Origin: Dichomitus squalens LYAD-421 SS1
Lineage: Eukaryota; Basidiomycota; Agaricomycetes; Polyporales; Polyporaceae
NCBI RefSeq assembly: GCF_000275845.1
Contig: NW_006766883.1
Location: 2,501,843-2,565,842, forward strand
DNA: 64,000 nt
Direction of reading: 5' to 3'
Both the position numbers and the translations under genes were made by a program. The notes beneath the pieces were generated by a model, which worked only from the letters and a program-made list of their open reading frames with translations, made no database searches and was not told the origin of the DNA. Of the stretch, positions 23,299 through 34,974 are shown piece by piece (position 1 is the first letter of the stretch; every line of letters begins with the position of its first letter).

Positions 23299-24814
23299 TT
23301 AGTGAGCGTAGGTCGAGCCAATGGGGCCGTACTTGATGTTGGAGAAGATGACGGTCGCGCCGGGGCTGTTCTTCTCGAGGTCGGTAGGTTGACCAGAGGT
23401 CGTCGCGCAGGGGCCACGGGAGACACCGGGCGTCGACGCGGAGCCGTTGGTGGGGTAGTTGGAGTCGAGCCAGAGCATCTGCGCCTCGTGGTCGTCCCAG
23501 ACGGACATGACGAGGACCATGCCCTTGTCGAACGACTGGCCCATGACGTTGAGCCCGCCGAGCTTCTCAAACGAGTTCGTGTCGCCAAACGCGGTCTTCT
23601 GCGCGTTGCAGAACTCGTCGGTGATCGAGTCGTACGCAGACAGGCCGGAGATCTTCGTCTTGGAGTTGGCGATCACCTTGCCGTTCTGGACGTACAGCCG
23701 GCGGATCTCGGAGAGCGTGCCCGAGGTCGAGTTGTTCGAGGTGTAGAACTGGGTGACGACGGTGAACTTCTTGGTCGTGTCGACCGTCTTGCCGGGGCCG
23801 AGGAACGTCTGGTCGCCCATGCGCCACGAGTTGAAGTCGCAGCCGTCCTTGTCGCAGATGCCGTCGTAGCGCTGGTCGCCGTCGCCGCACTGCGTGCCGG
23901 AGCAGCGGGTCTGGCCCTGGACGCTGCAGACGTGGGGCGTCACGGCCGCGCCTTGCGAGTTGGCCTCCCAGATGTCCATCTCGTTGCAGCACGAGCCGTA
24001 CTGGCCAGTGCCCGCGTTCGGGTCGCTGGGAGACGCGGTCCAGTTGACGACGTTCGCCTATTGATCCAAAGTCAAGCGTCAGAACTCCACCGCAAGAAAG
24101 CACATGCGTGCAAGCGAAAACGTACCTCGCCGTTGATGAACTTGATATCGTGTGGACACTGGGTGTCGCAGTAGCCGGTACCGTACTTGGCACCGGCCTT
24201 GTTGGTGGAGAAGCGGCTGGTGCCGCCGTCGGCGTCCATCTCGACGAAGTAGAGCGCGCCGTTGAGGCCACAGGGGAGCTGCGACACGTCAACGTCGAAC
24301 GTGAACTCCTGGTTCTTGAGGTTAAACAGCTGGTACTTGGAGTCGGCCGTGTCCATCAGGTACACACGCGAGCCGATGTTGGTCGAGTACGGGCCGTTCG
24401 TCACGAACTTGAGGGTGAGCGCATTCCCGCTCGTCGTGATGCCGTATGTGCCTGCAATGATACAGCGAGTTCATCAGCACGACTTTCATAGCGGAAGGAG
24501 GAAGGAGGAAAGGGGGACGCACCGGAGTAGTCAGCGCCATCGAGGGCGCAGTTCTGCGCGCAAGTCGCAGGGTCGGGACAGAGGGACGTGTCCCAGGTGT
24601 TGCCGGTGTAGCAGTTGTTGCTGCCGCTGGTCGAGTGGAGCCAGCGCCAATTCGAGTCGAGCACGACGGAGTGGTTCTCGGTCGTGCAGCTATTCGAGCC
24701 CGAGCACTTCTGGACCGTCAGCTTGGGGTGCGTCTCGGTCGTGAGCGTGCCGGCTTGCTGGCCGTGCACGATCGCGGCATAGGAGAGGGAGATGAGGGCG
24801 AGGGAGGAGAACAT
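23299..24814 (-). CDS. Cellobiohydrolase, glycoside hydrolase family 7, no CBM
   Basis: Secreted exo-glucanase that releases cellobiose from the reducing ends of cellulose chains. Exons 24814-24523, 24451-24126 and 24057-23299 join in frame to 458 residues. It starts with a signal peptide ([18 protein letters not shown]) and the typical mature start [12 protein letters not shown]. Family blocks include [38 protein letters not shown] and the catalytic motif [11 protein letters not shown], with both catalytic Glu residues (nucleophile and acid/base) and the intervening Asp. Many paired Cys are present. The protein ends [15 protein letters not shown], right after the catalytic domain, with no linker or CBM1. 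A TATA box lies at 24921-24927. Confidence 0.96.
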
Positions 24815-24920
24815 CTTGCTAGGAGATCGGGGAGAAGGCCGAAGGCCGAGGGCGAGATCCGTTGGCTGTCGAGAACGAAGCTGTGGAGCTCGATGCTGGA
24901 TCTATGAAGCCCGAGGCAGG

Positions 24921-24927
24921 CTTTATA
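24921..24927 (-). promoter_or_regulatory. TATA box of the GH7 gene
   Basis: On the minus strand this reads TATAAAG, 107-113 nt upstream of the GH7 ATG at 24814. Strongly regulated secreted-enzyme genes often carry one. Position and sequence only; the transcription start is not known. Confidence 0.6.
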
Positions 24928-26454
24928 CGAAAGGGAAGAGATGGGGTCCGGAAAATATGCGGGTGGTGAGGAGGGGTCGTCGGGCAGTTTCACCGTCGAC
25001 TAGGATGCCTTCCGAGCTCCTCGACGATATGCGTCGTTGAAGAGCAAGCTTCGGGAAACCGCTGATATTGTAGGGTTCCGACGTGTATCCGTGCTTTTCC
25101 AGTGAAGCATCAGGAGGCTGAATGTTAGACATCAAGACACACGGCTCAATACTTGTCCGTCAAAGGTTGGGGTTGAGACCGAGGAGATACCGAGCTTAAC
25201 GAGAGCGGGGGGACCTTGCTCGAGCTAGTTCATAGGATGCCATAGAGAAAGTCACGTTTTGACGGGGAGCGGCGGCAGAGGCGGAGCATCAGGTCGAAGA
25301 GGACACATGCGCATGTGAGCAAGACAGTAGGCGTGGATGATCCCGGTGATGGGAAAGAGTACTTACGAACAGACGCGCCGGGCGAAGCCAAGCGTTCCTT
25401 CTGGCAACCAGAAGGTCTTGGCAGCGAGGAGGTGCCGATAACAAGGGCTAAGTATTCTGACCGCGGAGAGTTCAGCAGCGCGAAGCTCAACGCTAAGGTG
25501 AAGCTGGCTACTGGCGTTCAGAAAGCAGGTATTTGTCTACATCCTCCTTGGGCAGTTCCGAGCTCAATGATCAATGGCGAGGTTCACCTCATGCTCTGTG
25601 ATACGTTGTAATCCTGATTAGCCTGACTGCCCAGGAAATTAGCTCAGAACACCGGTGATATTCCGGGACAAGGAGTGAAAAGGCTTACCAGACCAACAGG
25701 TAGCGGTCATCAGATCTCGTTGCAGAATAAGGACCGGACGCAGAGGGCTGAAGGCAAACATCAGAGTCACGGTATGCTGCCATCAGCTGGTACATTCAAT
25801 TGGCAGTCATCTTCGGGCATTTAATGTAAGAATACTGTCATGTGATACTGGCTCTAAACATGGGCAGGCTAAGTCCAGCTGCATGTGCATGACATGAGAT
25901 AGACGGGAGTAGTTTACGCTATAGCTGATTAAATAAATACGAACACATAGGCTAAGTGTCGATGCCACCATCTGAAACGGAGGCGGTGTGTGCTCGGGCC
26001 GGCATGACGCCAGGAAAGAAAGTACGTCGCAACCCTGGTGGCATAGAGAACATGTAGTGCGAGGCATTGCGTTGCAATTACACTGAGTCGAAATTGCAGA
26101 GATGCGTGAGGAAACGAACACATCGCGATAGAAGAGGTGCGCGTTGGTACATAGGTTGCGGGGTCCGCACAAAGAAGGGGTTGAACATGATATGTTGGTT
26201 GCGAGCGGAGGGTCCATCCTCATCAACGCACGACATAGTGGACGCCACAACTGAGCTTCACAGCCACATGTCGAGAAGCTCGTTCCCCAGAGGGATTTCC
26301 GGAGACATCGACCATCGAGGGGCATCGTGACAACGCAATCTGCGACCACATAGCACCCACTATGGGGCACAACGGCACTGACTTCGGCATCATCGAAGTA
26401 TGTTTGTCTAGCCAATGAAGCCCAGGAAGAACGAGCTTGCCGATAAACGAAAGA

Positions 26455-26476
26455 GGCATCGGCATCGGCATCGGCA
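26455..26476. repeat. Short GGCATC tandem repeat
   Basis: Three perfect GGCATC units and a partial fourth. On the minus strand, in the open frame 26223-26828, they would encode Pro-Met pairs. Too short to be more than a microsatellite. Confidence 0.7.
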
Positions 26477-27046
26477 CGCGGGGACTGCGAATCGGGGGAG
26501 AGATGAAAATAGATGCTGGAAGACCGGTATAGTGGGCAACTCTCATGAACATCGCTGAGCTCAGGAGAACGGAAGACGTTAGGTCCCACGGATCCTTGAG
26601 GTGCACTCCAAGGTAAGGAGGAGATCCCTTGCAGTCGATACGATACACTCTGAGGTGTCCTTTGGTCTTCGAGCTGAAAATAATCATTTTCGCGGCCTTC
26701 GACGAGCGAGCAGCGAAGCGCACCTTCGACTGGGACTTGTTCGATGCAGCAGGTACTCGCGAGCTAGGCCTCAGACAAGCGTATGCCGTCGCGAAGCTGC
26801 CTGCGACGACGAGGAGGTCACCGATCAATGCGTAGGGAAGGGAGCGGGGTACGCGGAGAAAGCAGGGGCGAAACCGACTGACGCGCGCTTACCGTGGTCA
26901 CGTGGGCTACGCGTCGGTGTTGAGTTTGTGGTTTCGCGGGCGCCCCGGGCGCTTCCCCCTTGATTCCTTCCCCGGCGACCTCCACGCGATACGATTCCCA
27001 TCCTTGACACCACGCCGCTTGCGGCCTTTACAACATCACCAACATC

Positions 27047-30000
27047 ATGTCGACATGGGGCGTCGGCGACAATCACGACTCTGAAGAGGTCCGTCTTTTG
27101 AAGGACCAACTACGCATTAAAGGTGATCCCAGCATATATTGGATCGAAGCATGGTCGCTCATCTGTGGCTAGATGCTGCGAACGCTACACTACAAAGTCA
27201 AATCTTGAAGAGGGAGGCAGAGCTAAAGGAGGTGAAGGTCTCCATGAACGAAGTGCTCGTCAAGGTGCGTCCGGTTGTTTGTCTGACTGCCACCTCTCGT
27301 AATTCGTTCCGTTCTCGGGACGCAGCTACGCAAAGATGCCGATCGCGTCGTCCAACTCGAAGCTGATCTCAAACGACGCAATGAAGACCTATCCAACGAA
27401 CGAATAACGCGGGCCAACGCAGAGGCCGCCCTAACCACCGCAGAACGAAAGCTCAAGGAATCGGAGCAGAATGCCCTCGAGCTCCAGTCCACCATCGAAA
27501 CCCTCTCTTGCCAAGCAAACTCGACGTCATTAGGACGCTCGAAGCTTGAGCAGGACAACACGGCGCTCCAGAACCGCGTCCGTGCATTGGAGCGGGAACT
27601 CTCGAGCAAGTCGCAGGCGGAGGTGGCTGCGCTCAGCCGAAGTCAAGGCCCATCGGGTGCCAGAAGCCGACGCCCGTCCCCAACCGAGGACTCATTCCGG
27701 ATACCCGCGCTGGAGAAGGAGGTCGCCGAGCTACGTGCTACTTCCACGCAGCGCGCGTCGGAACTTGAGCGTACGACGGAGCAGCTGGCACGCGCACGCG
27801 ACCAGCTCGTACAGCTGCAGAACGAGAGGACGGCCTCCGAACGGCAGCTACGCAGACAACTCGAGGCAGCACAGGCTGCGCTTGAGGAGCGCGAAGACGA
27901 GCTTCAGCTACTACAGGATGCTCGCGGTGGGGAGGACATTGCGGCAAGGGAGGCTGGTCTGTTGGAGCGCCTGGAGGAGGAAGAGAAGAGGGTTGCCGCA
28001 TTGGAGGCAGAGCTCGCTCGGTCTACGGGAAGTCGGAAGCGCGATATGGTTATGCTTCAAGGCGAGCTGTATCGCACTCTGCAGTTGCTGGACGACGCCA
28101 ATCAAAAGCTCGCGGCGGCAGAGGGTAAGCTCAACCAACTGTCAAGAGACCGGGAGGCGGCATACCGCGATCGTGATCGCCTCCAGCGCGAACGCGATCA
28201 ACTGTCGGAAAGTATGCATGAGGCCGGCATGAGGATCAGGTGCGTGAGGGAAGCCTGACATGTCGCTTTCAAGCTCATTTGACGCTGTACAGTCATCTTG
28301 AGCTGCAGCTTTCTGCTTCTTCGAGGGGATCCGCCGCGGAGCAAGCCGTCGACGAAGAAACCGCTGCGACTGTAGAACGCCTGCTCAACAAGATCGAACG
28401 GCTTCGCGGGGAACGGGATGATCTCCGACGTGACCTCGAGTTCCTGACTGTCGAGAACAAATTTGCGGTCCAGTCGTTGGAGGCGAAGCTCGTAGCTGCG
28501 ACATCTGCGCCTGTCACGCCTTCCGTCAATAGCACCCAGATCTCTCAGCTCTCCTCTCTCGAAGGATATATCCAGCTTCTGGAAGGGCAAGCCGAACGCA
28601 CGTCACGAGCGACTCTCGCTCTCGCCATCGTCGCACAACGCACCACGCAACACGAAGAGGCCAAGATGGCGCGCATACAGTCACTCGAGGACGACCTCGC
28701 GACCACCCGCAAGAGCCTGCAGCAGGCAGAACACTATCTCCACGAACGCCAAGGTGCCATCGAGTCGCTCGAGAACCAGCTCTCCTCAAGCACAAGCTCG
28801 GTCGGCGAGGCCGAGTCCCACCTCGCTGGGCTCCGCGCCGCGATGCAGCGCCTCGAAGACGAGCTCGCCCGCGAGCGCAACTCGCACGCTGAGACGGGCG
28901 CAGCGCTCTCCGACGCGGAGGCGCAGCTCAATGCCATTTCTCAAACCCTCACAGACGCCGAGGCGGCGCGCGACGCGCTCGCGCTCGAGAAGACGCACCT
29001 CGAAGCCGACCTCGAGACCGCGAAGCAGGAGCTCGCTAACGCGGAGGAGCGCTACACCGCGCAGCTTGCGGAGCTCGCCGCCGCTGGGGAGTCCGGGCGC
29101 GGGACGCAAGTCGCGCTGCGCGCGCAGCTGGGCGAGGCGCAGGACCGTGTGCAGAGAAGGACGCAGCAGATCGGGGAGCTGCAGCACGATGTCAAGAGAC
29201 TGGAGACAAACCTGAAACTGCAGGAGGACAGGATCACAGAGTTGACGGCGGAGCTGGACGTCGCGCAGGGCGAGCGCGTTGCGATGCTCGAAGACTGTAG
29301 GGCGACGAGGGAGGAGAGGGACGACGCGATGCGGAGGTGTGATGAGTTGGAGGATGCGATGGAGGGATTGGAAGAAGCGAGGGAGAGGGAGGTCGAGGCG
29401 GTTGTGCGGGTCGCGGTGGGCGCCGTGGCGTCGAGGCGGGAGGCGATTGTGAGGGCAAGGAAGGCTACCGGCAACGATCATGCAGTGTTGGAGGAGCGCG
29501 TGCGCCTGGTCGAGCAGGAGAAGGCGGAACTGTCTTCGCTGCTTGCTTCGCTCTCTGCCGAGCGCGATCAGTTCGCCCAAACCGCCGAGCACGAAGTCTC
29601 CTCTGCGCGTGCTGAGCTCGAAGAGACCAAGTCGGCCGCGCAATCTCAGCTCTCCGAATTTCGCAACCAGCTCGAGGCGAAGGATAGGGAGCTTACTTCG
29701 CTCCAGAACCAGCTCACCGTCGCTCAGGCCAAACACGAAGATCGTCAATCCTTGGAAGCTAGTCTCTTCGCTGAGGAGAAGGCCGACCTCGAGACTCGTC
29801 TTCAAGAAGCTCGCGCATCCCATGCCGAATTGGAGATCCTCCATCGCGAGACCATGGACAAGCTGCGCAGTGTCGAGGCAGATCTCAAGCGTGCTGAAGA
29901 GGAGCTCGCATCCCAGCTTGCCAACAACGCTGCTCATTCCGAGGCTGAGGAGCGTCTGCGCGAGGAGATTGCCCAGGTCAAAGAGGGACATGCGAAGGAG

Positions 30001-32171
30001 ATTGACTCTCTTGAGGGCCAGATCAAGAACCTCAACGCAGAGCTCGAGACCTCGTTGCGCCTCCGGGGCGAGGCCGATGCGTCAAGGCAGGCGGTTGAGG
30101 AAGAGCTTGCGAGTACCAAGGAGCAGCTCGCGGCGCGTCTTGCGGAGGCAAGCGAGACCCTCGCTGCCGCAGAACGCTTGGAAGTCGAATTGGCGCAGGT
30201 GAAGGAGAACTATGAAGAGCGCATCAGAGGCCTGAATGCGGATCTCCAGAGCTTCACTGTCGAGCTTCAAGACGTTGTGCGTCAGAAGGAGGAAATCGTT
30301 ATTCAATACGAACGAACCATGAAGGACTCCCGCGCCCACGAGGGAGCGGCTGCTGAGGCTCGCGAGAAGGTCGAAGCTCTCGAAAGCCGACTCGCCGAGC
30401 TCAAGGAGACCCATGAGGAGCTCACTCGTGGTCTGCAAACACAGCTAGACGATACTCGCAGGGATCTCGAAGATGCCAAGATTTCTGCGGACGCTCAGCA
30501 GCGCGACGCTATCGATGAGCTCACGCGTACGGTCGGGGAGCTCCAGGGCCGTCTTACTGTTCTCACTCGGGAGGTCGACGAGTGCCGAGCAGAGCTCGAC
30601 GAGGAGAAAGCTTCGCATGCTCGTACTCGCGAGTCCACCATGTCGGAGATGCGTGAGATCATTGCCATGCGCGACGAGGCTGAAGCTGCTCTCTCCGAGG
30701 CCGAGAAGGAGCTGCCAGGCTTGCGCGGACAGCTGGAGTACGCCGAGTCGTCCTTACGCACAATGGAGGAAGAGAAGGCGAACCTCGAGTATCAGTCTAC
30801 CAACCTCGAGGCGGAGGTTCAGCGCGCGAAGTCATTGCAACGGTTCTTGGAGAGCCAGGTCGCAGAGAGGTGCTTTGCTAGTCCGCCGTGCTTTACTTAC
30901 CATGAGCTTACATTTGTTGGCAGCGAACATCGTATTGCTTCCCTCGACGCCGAGTTGACGGAGCTACGTGCCAAGTGCACGACTCTGGACAAGCTCGCTC
31001 AAAGCAAAGAGGCTAACCTGGCGATGCAGACTATCCAGCACGAGCAAACGGTCGCTTCCCTCAGGCGCGAGCTCAATGCCCTTCGTATCCAGCCGAGCTA
31101 TGCAGATGAGCTTGCTGAGCTCAAGGAGAAGAACGCGGAGTATGAAGAACTTCTCCGGGCTAAGTGCCTGGAGATTGAGGAGAACGATGACAAGTTCATT
31201 GAGTATGTTCTCGTGTTTGTCCATAGCGAGGGGAGGCTGACAACCACATCCCCAGCATGCTCAAGGAAAAGAAGAAGTTGAACAAGAAGATAGAGACCTT
31301 GTCTCAAAAGGTGCAGAACCTACAAGCGAAGTTGATTGCTGCGACAGAGGCTGCTGCCGCCAGCAAAACGTCCTCCCCGCCACCTCCTGCGCCTCCCCCG
31401 AAACCACCGTCAGTTTTCTCACCCTCTACCACCCTTGCCCCTGCGCCGATCATTTCCGGAATATCTACAAATTACTCCCGCCCCACGCCGTCATCCCGCC
31501 AACGCGTGGTGACAGCTCCTGCTTCTCGTTTCTCGCCGGAGAATGTACCTACTCCGCCGATGCCTGTCTACAGACCGAAGACACCGGAATCGAGGTTGCG
31601 GATGATGTCTGGTCCTTCATCATTGTCACGCCCCAAGACACCAGAGTCAAAACCTTCGCACATGCCCGTATTCAAGGCTCGCACTCCCGAGCGTCACCGC
31701 TTACCTATTACGACTATGCCGGAAGCACCATCTTCGTCGACACTCATCGGGGTTAAGAGACGTGCCCCGGACGACTTTGATGACTGCGCGAATGTACCTC
31801 CGCAGACGTTCACCGCTGACAGTGCGCCGCTAGGGCTCACTGCTGAAGGGGCAACGCCTCCACAGCCTACCACTCCTCGCCTCCGGAAGGCGCTGCAAAG
31901 CATGAGGTCAGGCTTTACGCCTATGCGACAGGCTGGCAGCAGAGTTGGTTCTGTATCTCCTCGACGGGCGACGACGGGTACAAGCCTAGCAGCTTCACTT
32001 CCCCATACCATATCAGACGTGACGAACAGCCCTCGGGCAGCGTCGCAACCCGACCCCGCAAAGGTCGCAGCGAAGAAGGGATGGCTTGGGAAGATAAAGT
32101 CTGCGCCTTCGTCGCAGCCTCGCGCATTCTCTTCTCGGCAACCGGTCTTTGACCCTCCTGGCATGCGATAG
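27047..32171 (+). CDS. Large coiled-coil protein with Thr-Pro-rich tail
   Basis: Six exons (27047-27122, 27173-27264, 27326-28239, 28293-30869, 30924-31202, 31256-32171) join in frame to 1,617 residues. Residues of about 20 to 1340 are almost all heptad-like helix (for example LQRERDQLSESMHEAG, KAELSSLLASLSAERDQF, RKIETL-type repeats), interrupted by a short SRSQGPSGARSRRPSP linker. The C-terminal 280 residues are Pro/Ser/Thr-rich and basic. They carry three related motifs, RPKTPESR, RPKTPESK and KARTPERH, which fit proline-directed (CDK/MAPK) phosphorylation. The ending is GWLGKIKSAPSS...FDPPGMR. No motor, kinase or other domain was seen. Scaffold, centrosomal, kinetochore, Golgi or septal roles are all possible; none can be assigned. 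The intron 30870-30923 is 54 nt and open, so it could be retained in frame. Confidence 0.85.
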
Positions 32172-33132
32172 TACTCGGGTTAGCGGCTCGCAGCTCTTAC
32201 GACTCATGGAACCTTGCATTTCCTTCGTTCAATCGCTATCTGACATTCATGTACTACTACGCATTCTTATGTTTATTGCGCAGTCTCGTAGTGTCGTCGT
32301 GTTTTCATTTGCATGCATACACTATAGTTCTCGAGCTAAACATCCCCAGTCTTTGTTTGGTGGACGACCAGTGCTGAGCTGTTGCAGGCGCAGATAGTAC
32401 TCCCTCTATATATGCACCTCAATTGAACCCTAGCGCATGTGCGCACGAAGGCGGCGATAGCTCGTGCTCACCAATGTCAAGTGATCCCACTAACGTCAGT
32501 GCATATTGTCGAGGCGCCAGCTCGAGTTGTCCCCACAACTGTAACTTCACCTTCCTTCCGATTTCAATCTTTCGGCATGGAAACAACACGCCCATAGACT
32601 ATGAGGCCTCCTGAGCATCTAGACCTTGCCCAAACGCAACCGGTGGTACGTGGTGTCGTAGCGCAGCGCCTGCGCCTGGATTCGGGGGAATGCTGATTGA
32701 GATGTGCTGTATGGATACCGCTATAAGCTCTGGGGGATATCTCCAAACTTGTACTCCGCATGACTGGTTGCGGCTTCATGGCAAGGATATGCCCTGGCAT
32801 GTTTGGTAGCTAAATTCTCGGATAGATCAGGTGGCCGAGGAAACGTCTATCGTAGGGTCGGGCACATATGTGTATAGTGACAGGTTTGTTGGTGTCCAGA
32901 GTAGATGATGTTCGTGAGTGTTATGACATGAGAGTAAACAGCCTGCCTGAACGGTAGGCTCTCGAAGTATGGGATCTTTCGCGCTCTAGGCAGCATGTTG
33001 AAGTACATTCCTCACACGTATCTGACTTCAAGCGTCCAGTGCGCAGACACCCCCTGAATGTTACGGACTAGTGACAGCACAGTATCAACACGTGGAAAGG
33101 GAAAAGATCTGACCTGATATCAGCCGAGGATT
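32172..33132. other. Intergenic region, no gene seen
   Basis: AT-richer than its neighbours. It holds the 3' ends of the coiled-coil gene and of the membrane-protein pseudogene. No gene, tRNA or clear repeat was seen. Confidence 0.55.
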
Positions 33133-34595
33133 TCATGGAGCCTCATCATATCGAGGAGGCGCGTCAGTGAGGAGCTCTTGTTGTGCCCGAAGCTGCGCGA
33201 CCTCCGCCTGCAACGAGGCAAGCTGCTGCGATAGCCCCTTCGTGTTCGGCTCGAGCGACCTCGCTGGGAGTGCTATAGGGGCGAACTGCTGTGCAGGACG
33301 ACTGCTTGACGTGCGGATACGAGAGCTCGATGTCATGCCCTCTTCTGGCTGCGACTTGTCATCGACGACAGCCCGGACTGAGGTACGAAGTGAACTCGCA
33401 TCATGGTGTTCTGCGGCTGAAGTCATGACCGACTTTGAGCCGTCGGGAGTATCGCATGATTCGGAGATGGCTCGGGGAGAGATGCGGCTCTTGCAGATGA
33501 CATCGATCCCGTTGTGGGTGTGATCACCATCTGCCACTGACCGCCGGTCGGAAAACGTGAGGGAAGCGGTTCGTGAAGACGGGGATGCAGACGCGAGTTC
33601 ATCATATGCGCCCATCGCTCGAAAAGTAACCCACTCGGACCTGGGGATCTCAGCACTACTAGCGGTAGTGAAAGGAGGTCGGCTCCTTGCCTTGTGTCTG
33701 ATCAGTTTGTACAAAACAAGCGCAGCGACAATGGCCAGCAATACACCACCGCCGATTGTGCCTCCTACTATGGACCGCACGGGCGTAGCGGATCGTGCTG
33801 AGCTGCCCGCCAGGGATGATGTATCAGGTGCCTGGAGAAGAACTCAGCTTCACGGCTTTGCGAATAATGTAGTACTTGCCTGCGAGCTGGGCATATCCCG
33901 AGACGTCAAGTTAGACGTCGGACCGGACAATGTGGTCGGTAGTAGAGTGCTTATCGTGTTTCGTAGGGACGTAGACGACAAGAGCGAGACCGACAGGGAC
34001 GTCGGCTTCAAAGTGGAGAGGGATTCTGAAAGAGGAGCGGAGGCGGAGATGTGCACAGTGGAAGGAAGGATTGATGATTGGTCGTTGCAAGTGTACACTG
34101 CATAGTCGAACAAGCACAGCGAAATGATATCGACCTACATCACCAAGACGTGCTCTTCGTTGCGTAGATTTGTGCGAACGTAGATGAGGGTGTTGAACTC
34201 GAAGTCCGTGCTGACGGATGGGATGTGAACAAATGGACCATCTTACTCGCCGTCTAGCGAGAACATCATGTTAGTGCCCGTCGGAAAGGTAGCCCCACGG
34301 ACGTCATTGGCGAGGATAGTGTAAACGTAGACAGCAACGCCGGTGAAGCGCAGCGTTATACTTGAGGATTGGTGGTTTTCTTGCGAGGAAACCAGGATCC
34401 TCTATATAGCTTGGCCGAATCGAGTATAATACCGCAGTCCGAGTCGCAGGTCGCCTGCGTACTCCAGTGTCCCTGATACTGAGGAAGGACCCCCGTAATA
34501 CTATCTCCAAACTCATCGTCGATTGTGCGATTGGTGAGCGCAAGTGAAACCCCCGCAAGGGCAATGAGCAGATATTCGCGGTGGAGGATACGCAT
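33133..34595 (-). pseudogene. Decayed single-pass membrane protein gene
   Basis: The minus strand encodes the layout of a common basidiomycete single-TM protein: signal peptide and TNRTIDDEFGDS from ATG 34595, an all-beta luminal region (ITLRFTGVAVYVYTILAND, then LFDYAVYTC), a Ser/Thr-rich stalk, one membrane helix (VGGTIGGGVLLAIVAALVLY) and a cytosolic tail ending PPRYDEAP. The luminal part is broken three times. The frame shifts by one base after KTTNPQ (near 34367), there is a TAA between MFSLDGE and DGPFVHIPS (near 34250), and a TAG between HVLVM and VDIISLCLFDY (near 34130). Splicing does not repair these well: the only in-frame intron over the TAA would be 36 nt and remove conserved residues. 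The TM and tail exon (33133-33780) is still intact. Function is unknown for the family. Confidence 0.7.
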
Positions 34596-34974
34596 TCAGG
34601 TGTCAGAAGAGGTGTACCAGAGGAATTCGCATACTGTGTAAGCGTGATGCCCAACGCTTTAACGTGGCTTGCGAGGGCACATCACTTATATCGATCATGC
34701 CATTGTTGAATGCCCGTAGACAAGGAGACGAAACAGTCTCGATGGTTGCTCGCAGTTTGGGAAGCGATCTGGGGAGATGTTATGGCCATGAGACGGCCAT
34801 CTTGGGAATGAACCCTATGTCCTTGAACCCGTCAGCACTGTTGTTGTGAGATATGGTGACTGCTCACAACTGCGGAGATCAGCCACTTGGAGTGATCGCA
34901 CCAATGTGTCCCTTATGATGCCAAGCGCAGAATGTTTGGAGTTGAAGGGTTTCGCTTTTCCGTGTCATATCTAT
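34596..34974. other. Short intergenic region
   Basis: 379 nt between the start of the membrane-protein pseudogene and the 3' end of the D-amino-acid oxidase, both minus strand. It would hold the pseudogene promoter. Nothing else seen. Confidence 0.5.

Larger units (their letters stand above)
24815..27046. other. Intergenic region, GH7 to coiled-coil gene
   Basis: About 2.2 kb with the GH7 promoter at the left and the coiled-coil gene promoter at the right. Two overlapping minus-strand frames (25807-26589 and 26223-26828) are open for 260 and 201 codons. The 201-codon frame has no ATG near its 5' end, and neither resembles a known family. I make no CDS call. A minor GGCATC repeat lies at 26455-26476. 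Confidence 0.45.
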
